A stretch of 64,000 bases of DNA from Cytophagales bacterium (GTDB lineage Bacteria; Bacteroidota; Bacteroidia; Cytophagales; Spirosomataceae). A program made the position numbers and the translations under genes. The notes beneath the pieces are model-generated. The model saw only the letters and a program-made list of their open reading frames with translations. It ran no database searches and was not told where the DNA came from. The stretch lies in assembly GCA_013298025.1 (NCBI GenBank), contig JAAFJE010000004.1, positions 1 to 64,000 on the forward strand, read 5' to 3'. Below are positions 36,702-45,182 of the stretch, piece by piece. Positions within the stretch are counted from its first letter, which is position 1. The number at the start of each line of letters is the position of its first letter.

Positions 36702-38078
36702 ATGATGAAAAAACTAACGACCAGTTTGGTGTGTTGCTTGCTTTCAGGCTCACTTTTTGCTCAACAAGCCCCCACCGACTCGACGATTATCAAGCAATTT
36801 TTTGATATGTCTTTAGACAAAGGACAATCGTATCAGTGGCTACGGGAGCTTACCAAAAACGTTGGAGGACGTTTGGCTGGTTCGGCCAATGCCGCCAAAG
36901 CGGTACAATGGGGCAAAGCTTTGCTTGAGCAACAAGGAGCCGACAAGGTGTTTTTGCAGGATGTGATGGTGCCACATTGGGAGCGTGGAGCAAAAGAACA
37001 AGCCTATATTTTGAATGGCAAACAAAAGATTGTTGTGCCTTTGTTGGCACTAGGAGGCTCTATTGCTACGCCCAAAAAAGGCATTCAGGCAGAAGTAATA
37101 GAAGTGAAAAACTTTCAAGAATTAAGGGCTTTGGGCAAAGAAAAATGCGAAGGTAAAATCATCTTTTTCAACCGCCCAATGGATGCCACTAAAATCAATA
37201 CTTTTGAAGCCTACGGTGGGGCTGGCGACCAACGCCGCAGTGGGGCCAATGAAGCCAGTAAATTGGGGGCTATTGGCTGTATCATCCGTTCGTTGAGTAG
37301 TACGCTCAACGATTATCCGCACACGGGTTCGATGGTGTATGCCACAGGCGTACCCCTGATTCCGGCAGGGGCTATTAGTACCAATGCTGCCGAATTGTTG
37401 AGTAAAACTTTGAAAGAAAACCCTAAAACACAGTTTTTTTTCAAACAAAATTGCCAAACCTTCGACGATGCCCCTTCGCATAATGTGGTAGCAGAATTGA
37501 AAGGCTCGGAAAAACCAGAAGAAATTATTGTGGTGGGTGGCCACCTCGACTCGTGGGATGTAGCCGAAGGTGCACACGACGATGGCACGGGTATTGTGCA
37601 GTCGATAGAAGTGTTGCGGTTGTTTAAAACTTTGGGTATAAAACCCAAAAGAACCATTCGGGTGGTGTTGTTTATGAACGAGGAAAACGGCAACCGTGGA
37701 GGCATCAAATATGCCGAACTTGCCAAACAAAATGGTGAAAAACACGTTTTTGCCCTCGAATCTGACAACGGAGGCTTTACGCCAAGAGGTTTTGGCTTGC
37801 AAGGTGCTAGTGCCGAAACGCTTGCCAAGGTACAAGGATTCAAACCTTTGTTGTCGCCTTATGGATTACACGAAATCGAAAAAGGCGGTGGAGGCGTTGA
37901 CATCGGGCCGCTTGCACCCCAAGGAACGGTGCTGGTAGGCTTTAAGCCCGATTCGCAGCGTTACTTTGAATACCATCATGCTGCTAACGATGTTTTTGAA
38001 AATGTGAACCAACGTGAGCTCGAAATGGGAGCAGCTTCGATGGCATCGTTGATTTATTTGTTGGATAAATACTTGTAA
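36702..38078 (+). CDS. Secreted M28-family aminopeptidase/carboxypeptidase
   Basis: A 458-residue exported protein with a signal peptide (MMKKLTTSLVCCLLSGSLFAQ). The di-zinc M28 motifs are VVGGHLDSWDVAEGAHDDGTG (His and bridging Asp), MNEENGNRGG (Glu-Glu) and a final His in YHHAANDVFE. A PA-type insert (about residues 110-240, GKIIFFNRPMDA) is present, as in plasma glutamate carboxypeptidase-like enzymes. It probably releases amino acids from peptides in the periplasm. The PL4 lyase gene follows after a 72-nt gap holding a strong hairpin. Confidence 0.93.
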   Translation: MMKKLTTSLVCCLLSGSLFAQQAPTDSTIIKQFFDMSLDKGQSYQWLRELTKNVGGRLAGSANAAKAVQWGKALLEQQGADKVFLQDVMVPHWERGAKEQAYILNGKQKIVVPLLALGGSIATPKKGIQAEVIEVKNFQELRALGKEKCEGKIIFFNRPMDATKINTFEAYGGAGDQRRSGANEASKLGAIGCIIRSLSSTLNDYPHTGSMVYATGVPLIPAGAISTNAAELLSKTLKENPKTQFFFKQNCQTFDDAPSHNVVAELKGSEKPEEIIVVGGHLDSWDVAEGAHDDGTGIVQSIEVLRLFKTLGIKPKRTIRVVLFMNEENGNRGGIKYAELAKQNGEKHVFALESDNGGFTPRGFGLQGASAETLAKVQGFKPLLSPYGLHEIEKGGGGVDIGPLAPQGTVLVGFKPDSQRYFEYHHAANDVFENVNQRELEMGAASMASLIYLLDKYL

Positions 38079-38108
38079 AGCCCATTCACAGCAGGATGGC
38101 AACCTAGA

Positions 38109-38147
38109 AATTATTGGGTAAATTAGACCACTATTTACCCAATAATT
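38109..38147 (+). terminator. 15-bp hairpin ending 3 nt before the PL4 start codon
   Basis: AATTATTGGGTAAAT (38109-38123), 9-nt loop, exact reverse complement (38133-38147). It can terminate the M28 transcript, but its position directly before ATG 38151 would also mask the PL4 ribosome-entry region if both genes are cotranscribed. Confidence 0.6.
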
Positions 38148-38150
38148 ATC

Positions 38151-40478
38151 ATGAAAGCTCCTCTCTACTTATGGCTTATCGGACTCTTGTTGAGTTCTTT
38201 AACGCAGTCTTTGGCACAAGTCAAACGGGTGACGAATGCACAATCTACTACGCTTTCTAATGGCAAAGTTGCCCTTACGTTCAATCATCAGAATGCCGAT
38301 GTAACGGGCGTTTCGTTTGCCAATCATGAAAATATTTTAGGAAAAAATGGTCGCTTTTATCTGTTAGGTCCAGGTTTTTCGATGTCACCAAGTACCTTTC
38401 GGGTAATAAGAGATACGCCAGCATTGGTAGAAATTGCTTTTTATCATGAAGCCAGTAATCATTTCCAGTATGATTTACACTATGTAATGACCCAAGATTC
38501 GCCGGGCGTTTATTGCTTTTTGGTACAAACCCATCAAAAAGGCGACAGCACAGGTGACTACGGACAAACCCGTTTTGGGATTCGTGCCGACGAACAACTT
38601 TTTGATTATCATTTGGTTAGAGATGATATACAAGGTGCAATGCCACCGATGCGTATGCTTACCCAAGAAATACAAGACTGGACTTACCGCCTGCCCGACA
38701 GCAGTGTTTATACCAAATACGATTACAGCGACTATATAGAAGGGCGTTATGTGCATGGCATGGCTGGGCGGTCGTCGGGTTTGGGAATGTTTATCATCCA
38801 AGCCTCGCATGAGTACCTCAACGGTGGCCCAACCAAGCAATACAATACCGTACACAGCACGCCTTTTTTGATGAATATGTTCAATTGTGGGCATTATTTA
38901 CTAGACAAACGCAAGGGCGATAACCTGATTGCAGGACAGTGGACAAAGGTAAATGGCCCATTTTTGATTTATTTCAACCAAGGAAAAAACATAGCGGCTC
39001 TTTGGAAAGATGCCAAGCAAAAAGCCAATGCCGAACAAAAACAATGGCCTTATTCTTGGATGCAACACGCTGATTATCCAATAAATAGGGGAGAGGTAAA
39101 AGGGCGATTGTTACAAGGACAAAAGCCTCAAGCCAATGCCCGTGTGATATTGGCAGCACCTCACCACGACTGGCAGGCACAAGCACAAGGATATATGTAT
39201 AGCGGTCGTACACAAGCCGATGGTACATTTAGCCTCAATCAAGTGCGGGCTGGGCATTACACGTTGTACGTTGTGCCAGATGACACAATGGAAGAATTTC
39301 GCTTTGATAATATTACGGTCGAAGCAGGGCAAAGCCTTGCTTTAGGTGATGTATCGGTGCAAACAAAGCAACAAGGAATAACGCTTTGGCAACTAGGCAA
39401 AGCCGACCGCACTACGCAGGGATTTGCCATGAGCGAAAGAAAAAGGAATTATCAAAGTTTTCAAGAAACACCTGAAAACCTTGATTTTTATATCGGTAAA
39501 AACCCAACAAAAGCGTGGTATTATGCCCAAACGAAAAATGGCTCTTGGAATATTCATTTCGATTTGCCCGATACCCTTCGGCAATTGCGTGGCGAATGTA
39601 TCTTGACCTTGGGCATTGCTGGTGCTACCCGCAACGCCGCTCCCGAATGCTTAGTCAATGGCACAATGGTCGCCCAAAAAGCCTTTGGCAACGATGCAAG
39701 TATTTACCGTTCGGCTATGTTGGGTGGGTATTATCAACAATGGGAAATGCACTTTGAGGCAAGTCTATTGAAAAAGCAGGATAATGTTATCTCTTTTGTC
39801 ATGAAAAATCTCAAACATGGGGCTGGAATCATGTATGATGCCATTCGGTTGCAATATGACCCTAAGCAAAAACTGATTTTTCAAGATGATTTTTCGAGAA
39901 AAGCACTAGGCGAAAACTGGCTGGTAGAATGGGACGAAGCCCAAGGCTCGTCGGTTGGCTTGCAAGACGATAAGTTGCTACTCGATACGCAAGGAGGGGT
40001 GTCGGTATGGTTGAAGAAAGCGTTGCCGAAAAATGTAAGAATCGAATGTACACGCCAAGTATTGTTAGACGGAAAACCCAACGACCGCTTATCTGACCTG
40101 AATTTCTTTTGGCATTGTCCGAACCCCTTTTTTGAAAAACAACGCAAGGGCGATTTCGCTGCATACGACTCGCTGGCTTTGTATTATGTAGGTATTGGGG
40201 GCAATTACAATACTACTACTCGCTTACGCAAATACGATGGCAAAGGCGAACGGGTATTATGGCAGGAAAAAAACGATAAAGTCCATTTGCTTCAAGCCAA
40301 TACTGTTTACAAAATCGTGTTGGAAGTCATCAACGGACAAGTAGCGGTGTGGGTAAACAACCAGCTTTATTTTACACAGCAAGATGCTTCGCCATTGGCA
40401 GGAGGTTATTTTGCCATTCGTTCTACCAAATCTCGACAATGGATAGACGACGTAAAAATATATGAGGTGTTGGAGTGA
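38151..40478 (+). CDS. Secreted PL4-family rhamnogalacturonan lyase with C-terminal DUF6250-like domain
   Basis: A 775-residue exported enzyme (signal peptide MKAPLYLWLIGLLLSSLTQSLA). The N-terminal PL4 catalytic domain (NADVTGVSFANHENILG, SPGVYCFLVQTHQKG, GQTRFGIRADEQLFDYH) is followed by a carboxypeptidase-regulatory/FN3-like strand domain (GEVKGRLLQGQKPQANARVIL), a CBM-like domain (WNIHFDLPDTLRQLRGECILTLG), then an extra 200-residue beta-jelly domain (DDFSRKALGENWLVEWD, SDLNFFWHCPNP) resembling DUF6250. PL4 enzymes cleave the rhamnose-galacturonate backbone of pectin by beta-elimination. No SusCD pair is nearby, so it is not part of a classical PUL in this window. Confidence 0.87.
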   Translation: MKAPLYLWLIGLLLSSLTQSLAQVKRVTNAQSTTLSNGKVALTFNHQNADVTGVSFANHENILGKNGRFYLLGPGFSMSPSTFRVIRDTPALVEIAFYHEASNHFQYDLHYVMTQDSPGVYCFLVQTHQKGDSTGDYGQTRFGIRADEQLFDYHLVRDDIQGAMPPMRMLTQEIQDWTYRLPDSSVYTKYDYSDYIEGRYVHGMAGRSSGLGMFIIQASHEYLNGGPTKQYNTVHSTPFLMNMFNCGHYLLDKRKGDNLIAGQWTKVNGPFLIYFNQGKNIAALWKDAKQKANAEQKQWPYSWMQHADYPINRGEVKGRLLQGQKPQANARVILAAPHHDWQAQAQGYMYSGRTQADGTFSLNQVRAGHYTLYVVPDDTMEEFRFDNITVEAGQSLALGDVSVQTKQQGITLWQLGKADRTTQGFAMSERKRNYQSFQETPENLDFYIGKNPTKAWYYAQTKNGSWNIHFDLPDTLRQLRGECILTLGIAGATRNAAPECLVNGTMVAQKAFGNDASIYRSAMLGGYYQQWEMHFEASLLKKQDNVISFVMKNLKHGAGIMYDAIRLQYDPKQKLIFQDDFSRKALGENWLVEWDEAQGSSVGLQDDKLLLDTQGGVSVWLKKALPKNVRIECTRQVLLDGKPNDRLSDLNFFWHCPNPFFEKQRKGDFAAYDSLALYYVGIGGNYNTTTRLRKYDGKGERVLWQEKNDKVHLLQANTVYKIVLEVINGQVAVWVNNQLYFTQQDASPLAGGYFAIRSTKSRQWIDDVKIYEVLE

Positions 40479-40506
40479 AAAATGGTGTTTTAAACCTTAG
40501 ATTTTC

Positions 40507-40545
40507 GATTGAATTAGGGTAAAATCATTTTACCCTAATTCAATC
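40507..40545. terminator. Bidirectional terminator, 39-nt near-perfect palindrome
   Basis: GATTGAATTAGGGTAAAAT (40507-40525), a single C, and the exact reverse complement (40527-40545). It lies between convergent PL4 and kdsA genes. Confidence 0.75.
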
Positions 40546-40573
40546 AATATAGCATCAAGCCACGAACGCTATT

Positions 40574-41383
40574 TTATACAACAGCTTGGCGTACTCGAAC
40601 GAGTTTTTCTAATAATTCTTCTAATTTATCTAAAGGCAACATATTCGCTCCGTCAGATTTGGCGATGGCAGGGTTTGGATGCGTTTCGATAAATAGCCCA
40701 TCAGCACCTACGGCAATCGCCGCTTTGGCAATGGTTTCAATCATTTTGGGCTGTCCGCCTGTAACGCCCGAAGTTTGGTTAGGTCTTTGTAAAGAGTGCG
40801 TACAGTCCATTACCACAGGCACGCCATGTGCTTGCATTTCAGGAATGTTACGATAATCAACCACCAAGTCGCCATAGCCAAAAGAATTGCCACGGTCTGT
40901 CAAAAATACTTGTGCCGAAGGGTTTTCATGCAAGATTTTTTCAACGGCAAATTTCATGGAAACGCCTGCCATGAATTGTCCTTTTTTGATATTGACCGCC
41001 TTGCCTGTACGAGCAGCAGCAGCTAACAAATCGGTTTGGCGACACAAAAACGCTGGAATTTGTAGCACGTCCACATACTTGGCAGCCATTTCTGCCTCTT
41101 GCGATTCGTGAATATCGGTAACAGTTGGCAAGTCGTAATGATGACCAATTTCTTGTAAAATTTCCAAAGCAGCGATGTCGCCGATGCCTGTAAAAGAATC
41201 TAATTTTGTACGGTTAGCCTTGCGGTACGAACCTTTGAAAATATAAGGAATACCAAATTGGTCGGTGATACCTTTGATTTTTTCAGCAATTTCAAAAGCC
41301 AAATCACGGCTTTCAATGGCACAACTTCCTGCCATGAGGAAGAAATTATTGTTTTCGGTATGTTTTAATTTGGGGATGTTCAT
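40574..41383 (-). CDS. kdsA: 3-deoxy-8-phosphooctulonate synthase (KDO8P synthase)
   Basis: KdsA condenses arabinose 5-phosphate with PEP to make KDO8P, the precursor of the lipopolysaccharide inner core. Typical motifs are MAGSCAIESRDLAFE, GSYRKANRTKLDSF, FLTDRGNSFGYGDLVVDYRN and HSLQRPNQTSGVTGGQPKMIE. The true start is ATG 41383 (MNIPKLKHTENNNF), giving 269 residues; the track begins 12 codons earlier. It is the last gene of a minus-strand operon murB-AAA ATPase-small protein-kdsA, with 8 nt to the preceding gene. Confidence 0.96.
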   Translation of the reverse strand: MNIPKLKHTENNNFFLMAGSCAIESRDLAFEIAEKIKGITDQFGIPYIFKGSYRKANRTKLDSFTGIGDIAALEILQEIGHHYDLPTVTDIHESQEAEMAAKYVDVLQIPAFLCRQTDLLAAAARTGKAVNIKKGQFMAGVSMKFAVEKILHENPSAQVFLTDRGNSFGYGDLVVDYRNIPEMQAHGVPVVMDCTHSLQRPNQTSGVTGGQPKMIETIAKAAIAVGADGLFIETHPNPAIAKSDGANMLPLDKLEELLEKLVRVRQAVV

Positions 41384-41391
41384 GGTACTGA

Positions 41392-41943
41392 TTAATGACA
41401 AATTGCGTCTAAATCGCAAGTGTCTGTTTGAGAATCGTTTGAGATATAATTACGTATTTTGTTTTGTGGAATTTTTCTGGGATTGGTCGGGACTTTAAAT
41501 AAAGGAACTGATGAGTACAATATTGGAATAAACTCAGGTTTAACTTCTTCAAAATCCGCTTGAAACATCCGTTGGGCAGTACTTACGATAAAATTTGCAA
41601 ATATTTTTCCTGCTTCAATTTGGTCTGCACTATTGCCTTTATTGCCTGATTTAAGGTTGCAGATAATGACAAATAGCCTATCTTTTTTTACATAAAAAAG
41701 GATAAAATCAGCCATACTTTTTACACCAGAAATATCATTCAAGAAAGGAAGTTTATCTTTTATTTCTTGCCCATTTTTCTTGGGAAATTTATCAAACTTA
41801 TACACTAAAACATCGCCCGTTTTTTGGATTTTAGCTTTAGCACATTTGGCTTTTTTGTTATCTTCTCTGAGTTCAAATACATCTCCAGATACATTTTCCT
41901 TGTATCCAGAGAATATCATTTCTTCGATACGTTGTAGAATCAT
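41392..41943 (-). CDS. Small partner of the AAA ATPase, possible degenerate PD-(D/E)xK fold
   Basis: A 183-residue soluble protein I cannot name. The middle shows strand SMADFILFYVKKDRLFVIICNLKSGNKGN followed by a Gln-containing helix (ADQIEAGKIFANFIV). The layout Asp79...[Asn96]-x-Lys98...Gln108 resembles a PD-(D/E)xK nuclease core (often ELKS in such partners), but with Asn where Glu is expected, so catalysis is doubtful. It begins 2 nt after the AAA ATPase stop, typical of a toxin/effector and sensor ATPase pair in defence systems. Function is inference only. Confidence 0.72.
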   Translation of the reverse strand: MILQRIEEMIFSGYKENVSGDVFELREDNKKAKCAKAKIQKTGDVLVYKFDKFPKKNGQEIKDKLPFLNDISGVKSMADFILFYVKKDRLFVIICNLKSGNKGNSADQIEAGKIFANFIVSTAQRMFQADFEEVKPEFIPILYSSVPLFKVPTNPRKIPQNKIRNYISNDSQTDTCDLDAICH

Positions 41944-41945
41944 GG

Positions 41946-43364
41946 TTAATCAAAAAGGGTAAAAAAGATTTCTTCTGAGGCATTATTCAAATGATTAATT
42001 TCCTCGTCAATCGTATTTACTTCAAAACCAGTTTCAGATACTTCTATAGTATGATTTTTGTTGTTTTTGAAAAGATAAGCTCCAATTCTATGATAATCAA
42101 TTAATTGACTTTCTTTATAGCCATATTTGTCGATTAATGGTTTTGCTTTTTCTCCGCCTGATTTTAGCATGATTAAATTATTGATTTCTCGAATAATATA
42201 ATCACTGTGTGTACTAATCATCACTTTAAAGCCGTGATTGATGATTTCTCCGATGAGCCGAGCTACTTTCCGCTGGTTATCAGGGTGAAGGTTTAATTCG
42301 GGTTCATCAATAATGATAAAATCGCCTTTCTGAGCCAAATGTCTAAAGTAAAACACTAAATTAGCAAGCGACTTCACAATGGAAGCCGTTAGGTGAATGC
42401 TAAGGTTTTTTGCTTTTGATTTATGAGGGCTGTATTGTACTTCTCCTTCTTTGGACGTAGTAATTTTTCCATCTAAAAGAACCTCTTCGATTCTATCAGC
42501 TAAGAAACCATATTCACTTTTATGTCGAGATAAATTGGCTAAATCTTCGGCAATGGCTAAACTATCACGAATGGGAAGCGGATAGCGTTGAAGTTTACCA
42601 ATTAATTGATTGATATTGCCGTTTTTCGTATCTCTTACTTCTAATAATTTGTCAATAATCGTGTTTCGCTTGATAGATAATTCTTTACTAAAAATGTTGA
42701 TGGCACTTCTCTCGGCAGTATTGATATAAATGGTTTTGATGTAAAAATCAAGAATATGCTCAGTGAGTAAACCTGTGATACTCATCCCTAAGTGTTCAAG
42801 GAAAGAATTATGAAGGAAATCATCGGTATGACCATCAGTAAGAACATTGATATAAATAAACTCGTCGTTTTCTTTCTTTGAAATGTTGATGTTATTTTTT
42901 GAAGGAAAGGAAAAATAAGTGTCTTCTTGAAAAAAGATTTTTTTCCCCTTGATAAAATCTTGTAATTCTTTTGTATCAACAGCAATCTCTAGCTGAGATT
43001 TTTCAAAATTGGCTTGCTCCGCAGCAAATATATGAGGAAGTTGAGCTGGAAAGATTATTTTAATATGTTCCCAGATTATATCCAGCATTTTCTCAACAAG
43101 GGTATCAATATTTATTTTACACTCAAGAGGGTTGTTTTTCGTTTCCGCATTGAGTAGCGTTGAAATAGTATTATCAATATCAATTTTAGTGAAAAGGTTT
43201 AAAAGAGTCCTTCTATTGTCTTTTAGCGTATCAAAAAAGCCATAAACCGTATAAGCCGCATACGTTTTACCCGTGTTGTTGGGACCAGCCAAAATGATTA
43301 AATCTTTCGATAAATCCATTTCTGCTTGTTTGAGTGTACCGATATTTTTTAGCTTTAATTTCAT
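41946..43364 (-). CDS. AAA family ATPase (OLD/SMC-like, AAA_15 type)
   Basis: A 472-residue ABC-class ATPase. Walker A is GPNNTGKT at residues 27-34 after KLKNIGTLKQAEMDLSKD, Walker B is FIIIDEPELNLHP, and the switch region is KVMISTHSDYII. The middle (about residues 60-340) is helical and would form the SMC-like arm. No TOPRIM domain is visible, unlike OLD nucleases. ATPases of this type drive several antiphage systems with a separate effector. Here the effector candidate is the 183-aa protein 2 nt downstream. The pair is embedded between murB (9 nt) and kdsA (8 nt). Confidence 0.88.
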   Translation of the reverse strand: MKLKLKNIGTLKQAEMDLSKDLIILAGPNNTGKTYAAYTVYGFFDTLKDNRRTLLNLFTKIDIDNTISTLLNAETKNNPLECKINIDTLVEKMLDIIWEHIKIIFPAQLPHIFAAEQANFEKSQLEIAVDTKELQDFIKGKKIFFQEDTYFSFPSKNNINISKKENDEFIYINVLTDGHTDDFLHNSFLEHLGMSITGLLTEHILDFYIKTIYINTAERSAINIFSKELSIKRNTIIDKLLEVRDTKNGNINQLIGKLQRYPLPIRDSLAIAEDLANLSRHKSEYGFLADRIEEVLLDGKITTSKEGEVQYSPHKSKAKNLSIHLTASIVKSLANLVFYFRHLAQKGDFIIIDEPELNLHPDNQRKVARLIGEIINHGFKVMISTHSDYIIREINNLIMLKSGGEKAKPLIDKYGYKESQLIDYHRIGAYLFKNNKNHTIEVSETGFEVNTIDEEINHLNNASEEIFFTLFD

Positions 43365-43373
43365 GATAGAAAG

Positions 43374-44390
43374 TTAAATATAATTCACTTCTGGACTCAA
43401 TTTTATTCCAAATTTATCCAAAACAGATTGCTGTACTTTTTCGGCTAATTTCTTTATTTCATTACCATTTCCACCGCCATAATTGACCAACACTAAGGCT
43501 TGCTTGGCGTGAACGCCAATTTGTCCATCTCTAAATCCTTTCCAACCTGCTTGCTCTATTAGCCAACCTGCTGGCACTTTTACCGTCGTTTCGTTGATAG
43601 GATAACTCGGCAACGTAGGAAAAGATTCGATTAACGTTTTGTATTGTGTAAGCGAAATTTCTGGATTTTTAAAGAAACTTCCCGAATTACCTATTTCGGC
43701 TGGGTCTGGCAATTTACTTTTACGAATGGCAATCACGGCATCGCTGATTGCTTTGATAGAAAGCTCCGTTACGTTCATTTCGGCTAAGGTTTTTTGAATA
43801 TCGCCGTAAGCCGTTTTAAAAGTGGGTACTTTATGTAAACGAAAAGTAACTGAAACAATCACATATTTTCCTTTCAAGGTGTGCTTGAAAACGCTTTCAC
43901 GATAACCAAACTGGCAATCGGCTAAAGTAAAGGTTTCAATCTCAAGCGTTTCCAGATTGAGGGCTTGCAACTCGTGAAAAATGTCTTTGATTTCTACACC
44001 ATAAGCCCCGATATTTTGCATAGGAGCAGCCCCAACCGTACCCGGAATCAGCGATAGGTTTTCGATGCCTGCGTAATGATTCTCCACACAAAACATCACG
44101 AATTGATGCCAAATTTCGCCTGCTCCAGCTTGGATAAGTACATGGTTTTCGTCTTCAAAAATCTTTTCTTTGCCTTTCAATGCAATTTTTACGACCAATC
44201 CTTCGTAGTTTTTTGTCAGTAAAAGGTTACTTCCTCCACCCAAAAAAAGCTTTTCCACGGCGTGAAAAGCGGGGTTTTGAAGTGCATTTTTTAATTCATC
44301 GACGGTACTTACTTCCACAAAGTAGCGTGCGGTGGCTTCTAATCCGAAAGTATTGTAGGGTTTTAAAGAAACATTTTCTTGAATATTCAT
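43374..44390 (-). CDS. murB: UDP-N-acetylenolpyruvoylglucosamine reductase
   Basis: MurB reduces UDP-GlcNAc-enolpyruvate to UDP-MurNAc using NADPH and FAD in peptidoglycan synthesis. The family signatures are KPYNTFGLEATARYF, LGGGSNLLL, AAPMQNIGAYGVEIKD, FGYRESVFKH and the catalytic region GNSGSFFKNPE. The 338-residue type I (E. coli-like) length is complete. It heads a minus-strand operon that continues into the AAA ATPase pair and kdsA. A TAACTTTG promoter element lies about 45 nt before the start. Confidence 0.97.
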   Translation of the reverse strand: MNIQENVSLKPYNTFGLEATARYFVEVSTVDELKNALQNPAFHAVEKLFLGGGSNLLLTKNYEGLVVKIALKGKEKIFEDENHVLIQAGAGEIWHQFVMFCVENHYAGIENLSLIPGTVGAAPMQNIGAYGVEIKDIFHELQALNLETLEIETFTLADCQFGYRESVFKHTLKGKYVIVSVTFRLHKVPTFKTAYGDIQKTLAEMNVTELSIKAISDAVIAIRKSKLPDPAEIGNSGSFFKNPEISLTQYKTLIESFPTLPSYPINETTVKVPAGWLIEQAGWKGFRDGQIGVHAKQALVLVNYGGGNGNEIKKLAEKVQQSVLDKFGIKLSPEVNYI

Positions 44391-44434
44391 CGAAACTGGG
44401 GCATAAAAATGCTTATAACATAATTTTGAGTCAA

Positions 44435-44442
44435 CAAAGTTA
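44435..44442 (-). promoter_or_regulatory. -7 promoter element of the murB operon
   Basis: CAAAGTTA on the plus strand reads TAACTTTG on the minus strand, an exact TAnnTTTG match giving a leader of about 38 nt. The -33 side is not clear. Confidence 0.55.
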
Positions 44443-44537
44443 CAATCCTAGCAGGGCTTTTCCATTTTTTTATTAAAATTGTATCTCTAAGTCAAGTGCC
44501 TAAGTTAGCACGTTTTTCACAAACCGACACATATCAA

Positions 44538-45110
44538 ATGAAACATACCTTTTATTGCCTCGTACTTGGGTGTATTGTCTTGTTGCAAGGATGTAGCCCT
44601 GCCGTGACGACCAGCCAAGGAAGTAATACCGACGCTAACAAAACGAATACGAACAAACACAAAGAAAGTAGTTTTGTGCAAGATTTGACGACTTACCGAC
44701 CTGTATTTAGTGAGCCAATAACGCCACAAAACACCGTTGCCTCGCCAAGCAAGAGCATTGTGTTTGATAAAAAAGAAGCGTCGAAGGCGGTTAACAAGCG
44801 TTTAGACCCTATTTTAGATACGCTTGCTGCACGCAACAAAGGTATCAAATACGCCAATGGCTTTCGCATACAGATTTATGTAGGCAACGACAAGCGAGCC
44901 GCCGACGAAGCGAAAATCTTTACCTACCAGACTTTCCCCGAAATATTTCCTTATTTGGTGTATCAGCAACCTGTATATAAGGTAAAAGTAGGCGATTTTT
45001 TGAATAGAATGGATGCCGAACGCTATTGTGCTACTATCCGAGATAGCTATCCTTCGGCCATGATTTTGCCCGATAAAGTAGAAATCAAAAAAAGTATGTT
45101 GGTGAAATAA
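44538..45110 (+). CDS. SPOR-domain lipoprotein
   Basis: A 190-residue lipoprotein: signal MKHTFYCLVLGCIVLLQGC with a lipobox ending LLQGC, so Cys becomes lipidated. A disordered Asn/Thr-rich spacer follows, and the C-terminal third (NGFRIQIYVGNDKRAADEAK, VYKVKVGDFLNRMDAERYCATI) is a SPOR domain that binds denuded peptidoglycan glycan strands, often at the division site. The track start is a GTG 14 codons upstream; the lipoprotein signal fixes the ATG at 44538. It is monocistronic. Confidence 0.87.
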   Translation: MKHTFYCLVLGCIVLLQGCSPAVTTSQGSNTDANKTNTNKHKESSFVQDLTTYRPVFSEPITPQNTVASPSKSIVFDKKEASKAVNKRLDPILDTLAARNKGIKYANGFRIQIYVGNDKRAADEAKIFTYQTFPEIFPYLVYQQPVYKVKVGDFLNRMDAERYCATIRDSYPSAMILPDKVEIKKSMLVK

Positions 45111-45112
45111 AG

Positions 45113-45166
45113 GTAAAAAGCCACAATGCTCCTTACGCATACGTTGGTAGCATTGTGGCTTTTTAC
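45113..45166. terminator. Bidirectional terminator between SPOR lipoprotein and hemN
   Basis: GTAAAAAGCCACAATGCT (45113-45130) and its exact reverse complement (45149-45166). A second stem, TTTTCCCAAAC (45167-45177) with GTTTGGGAAAA (45190-45200), overlaps the hemN stop. Confidence 0.8.
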
Positions 45167-45182
45167 TTTTCCCAAACGAGCG

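Noticed and set aside
37122-37835. Long antisense ORFs (e.g. 37122-37835, 1452-2078, 34156-34773, 20505-21059)
   Set aside because: They lie wholly opposite well-supported genes and have low-complexity or Phe/Ser-rich translations typical of shadows.
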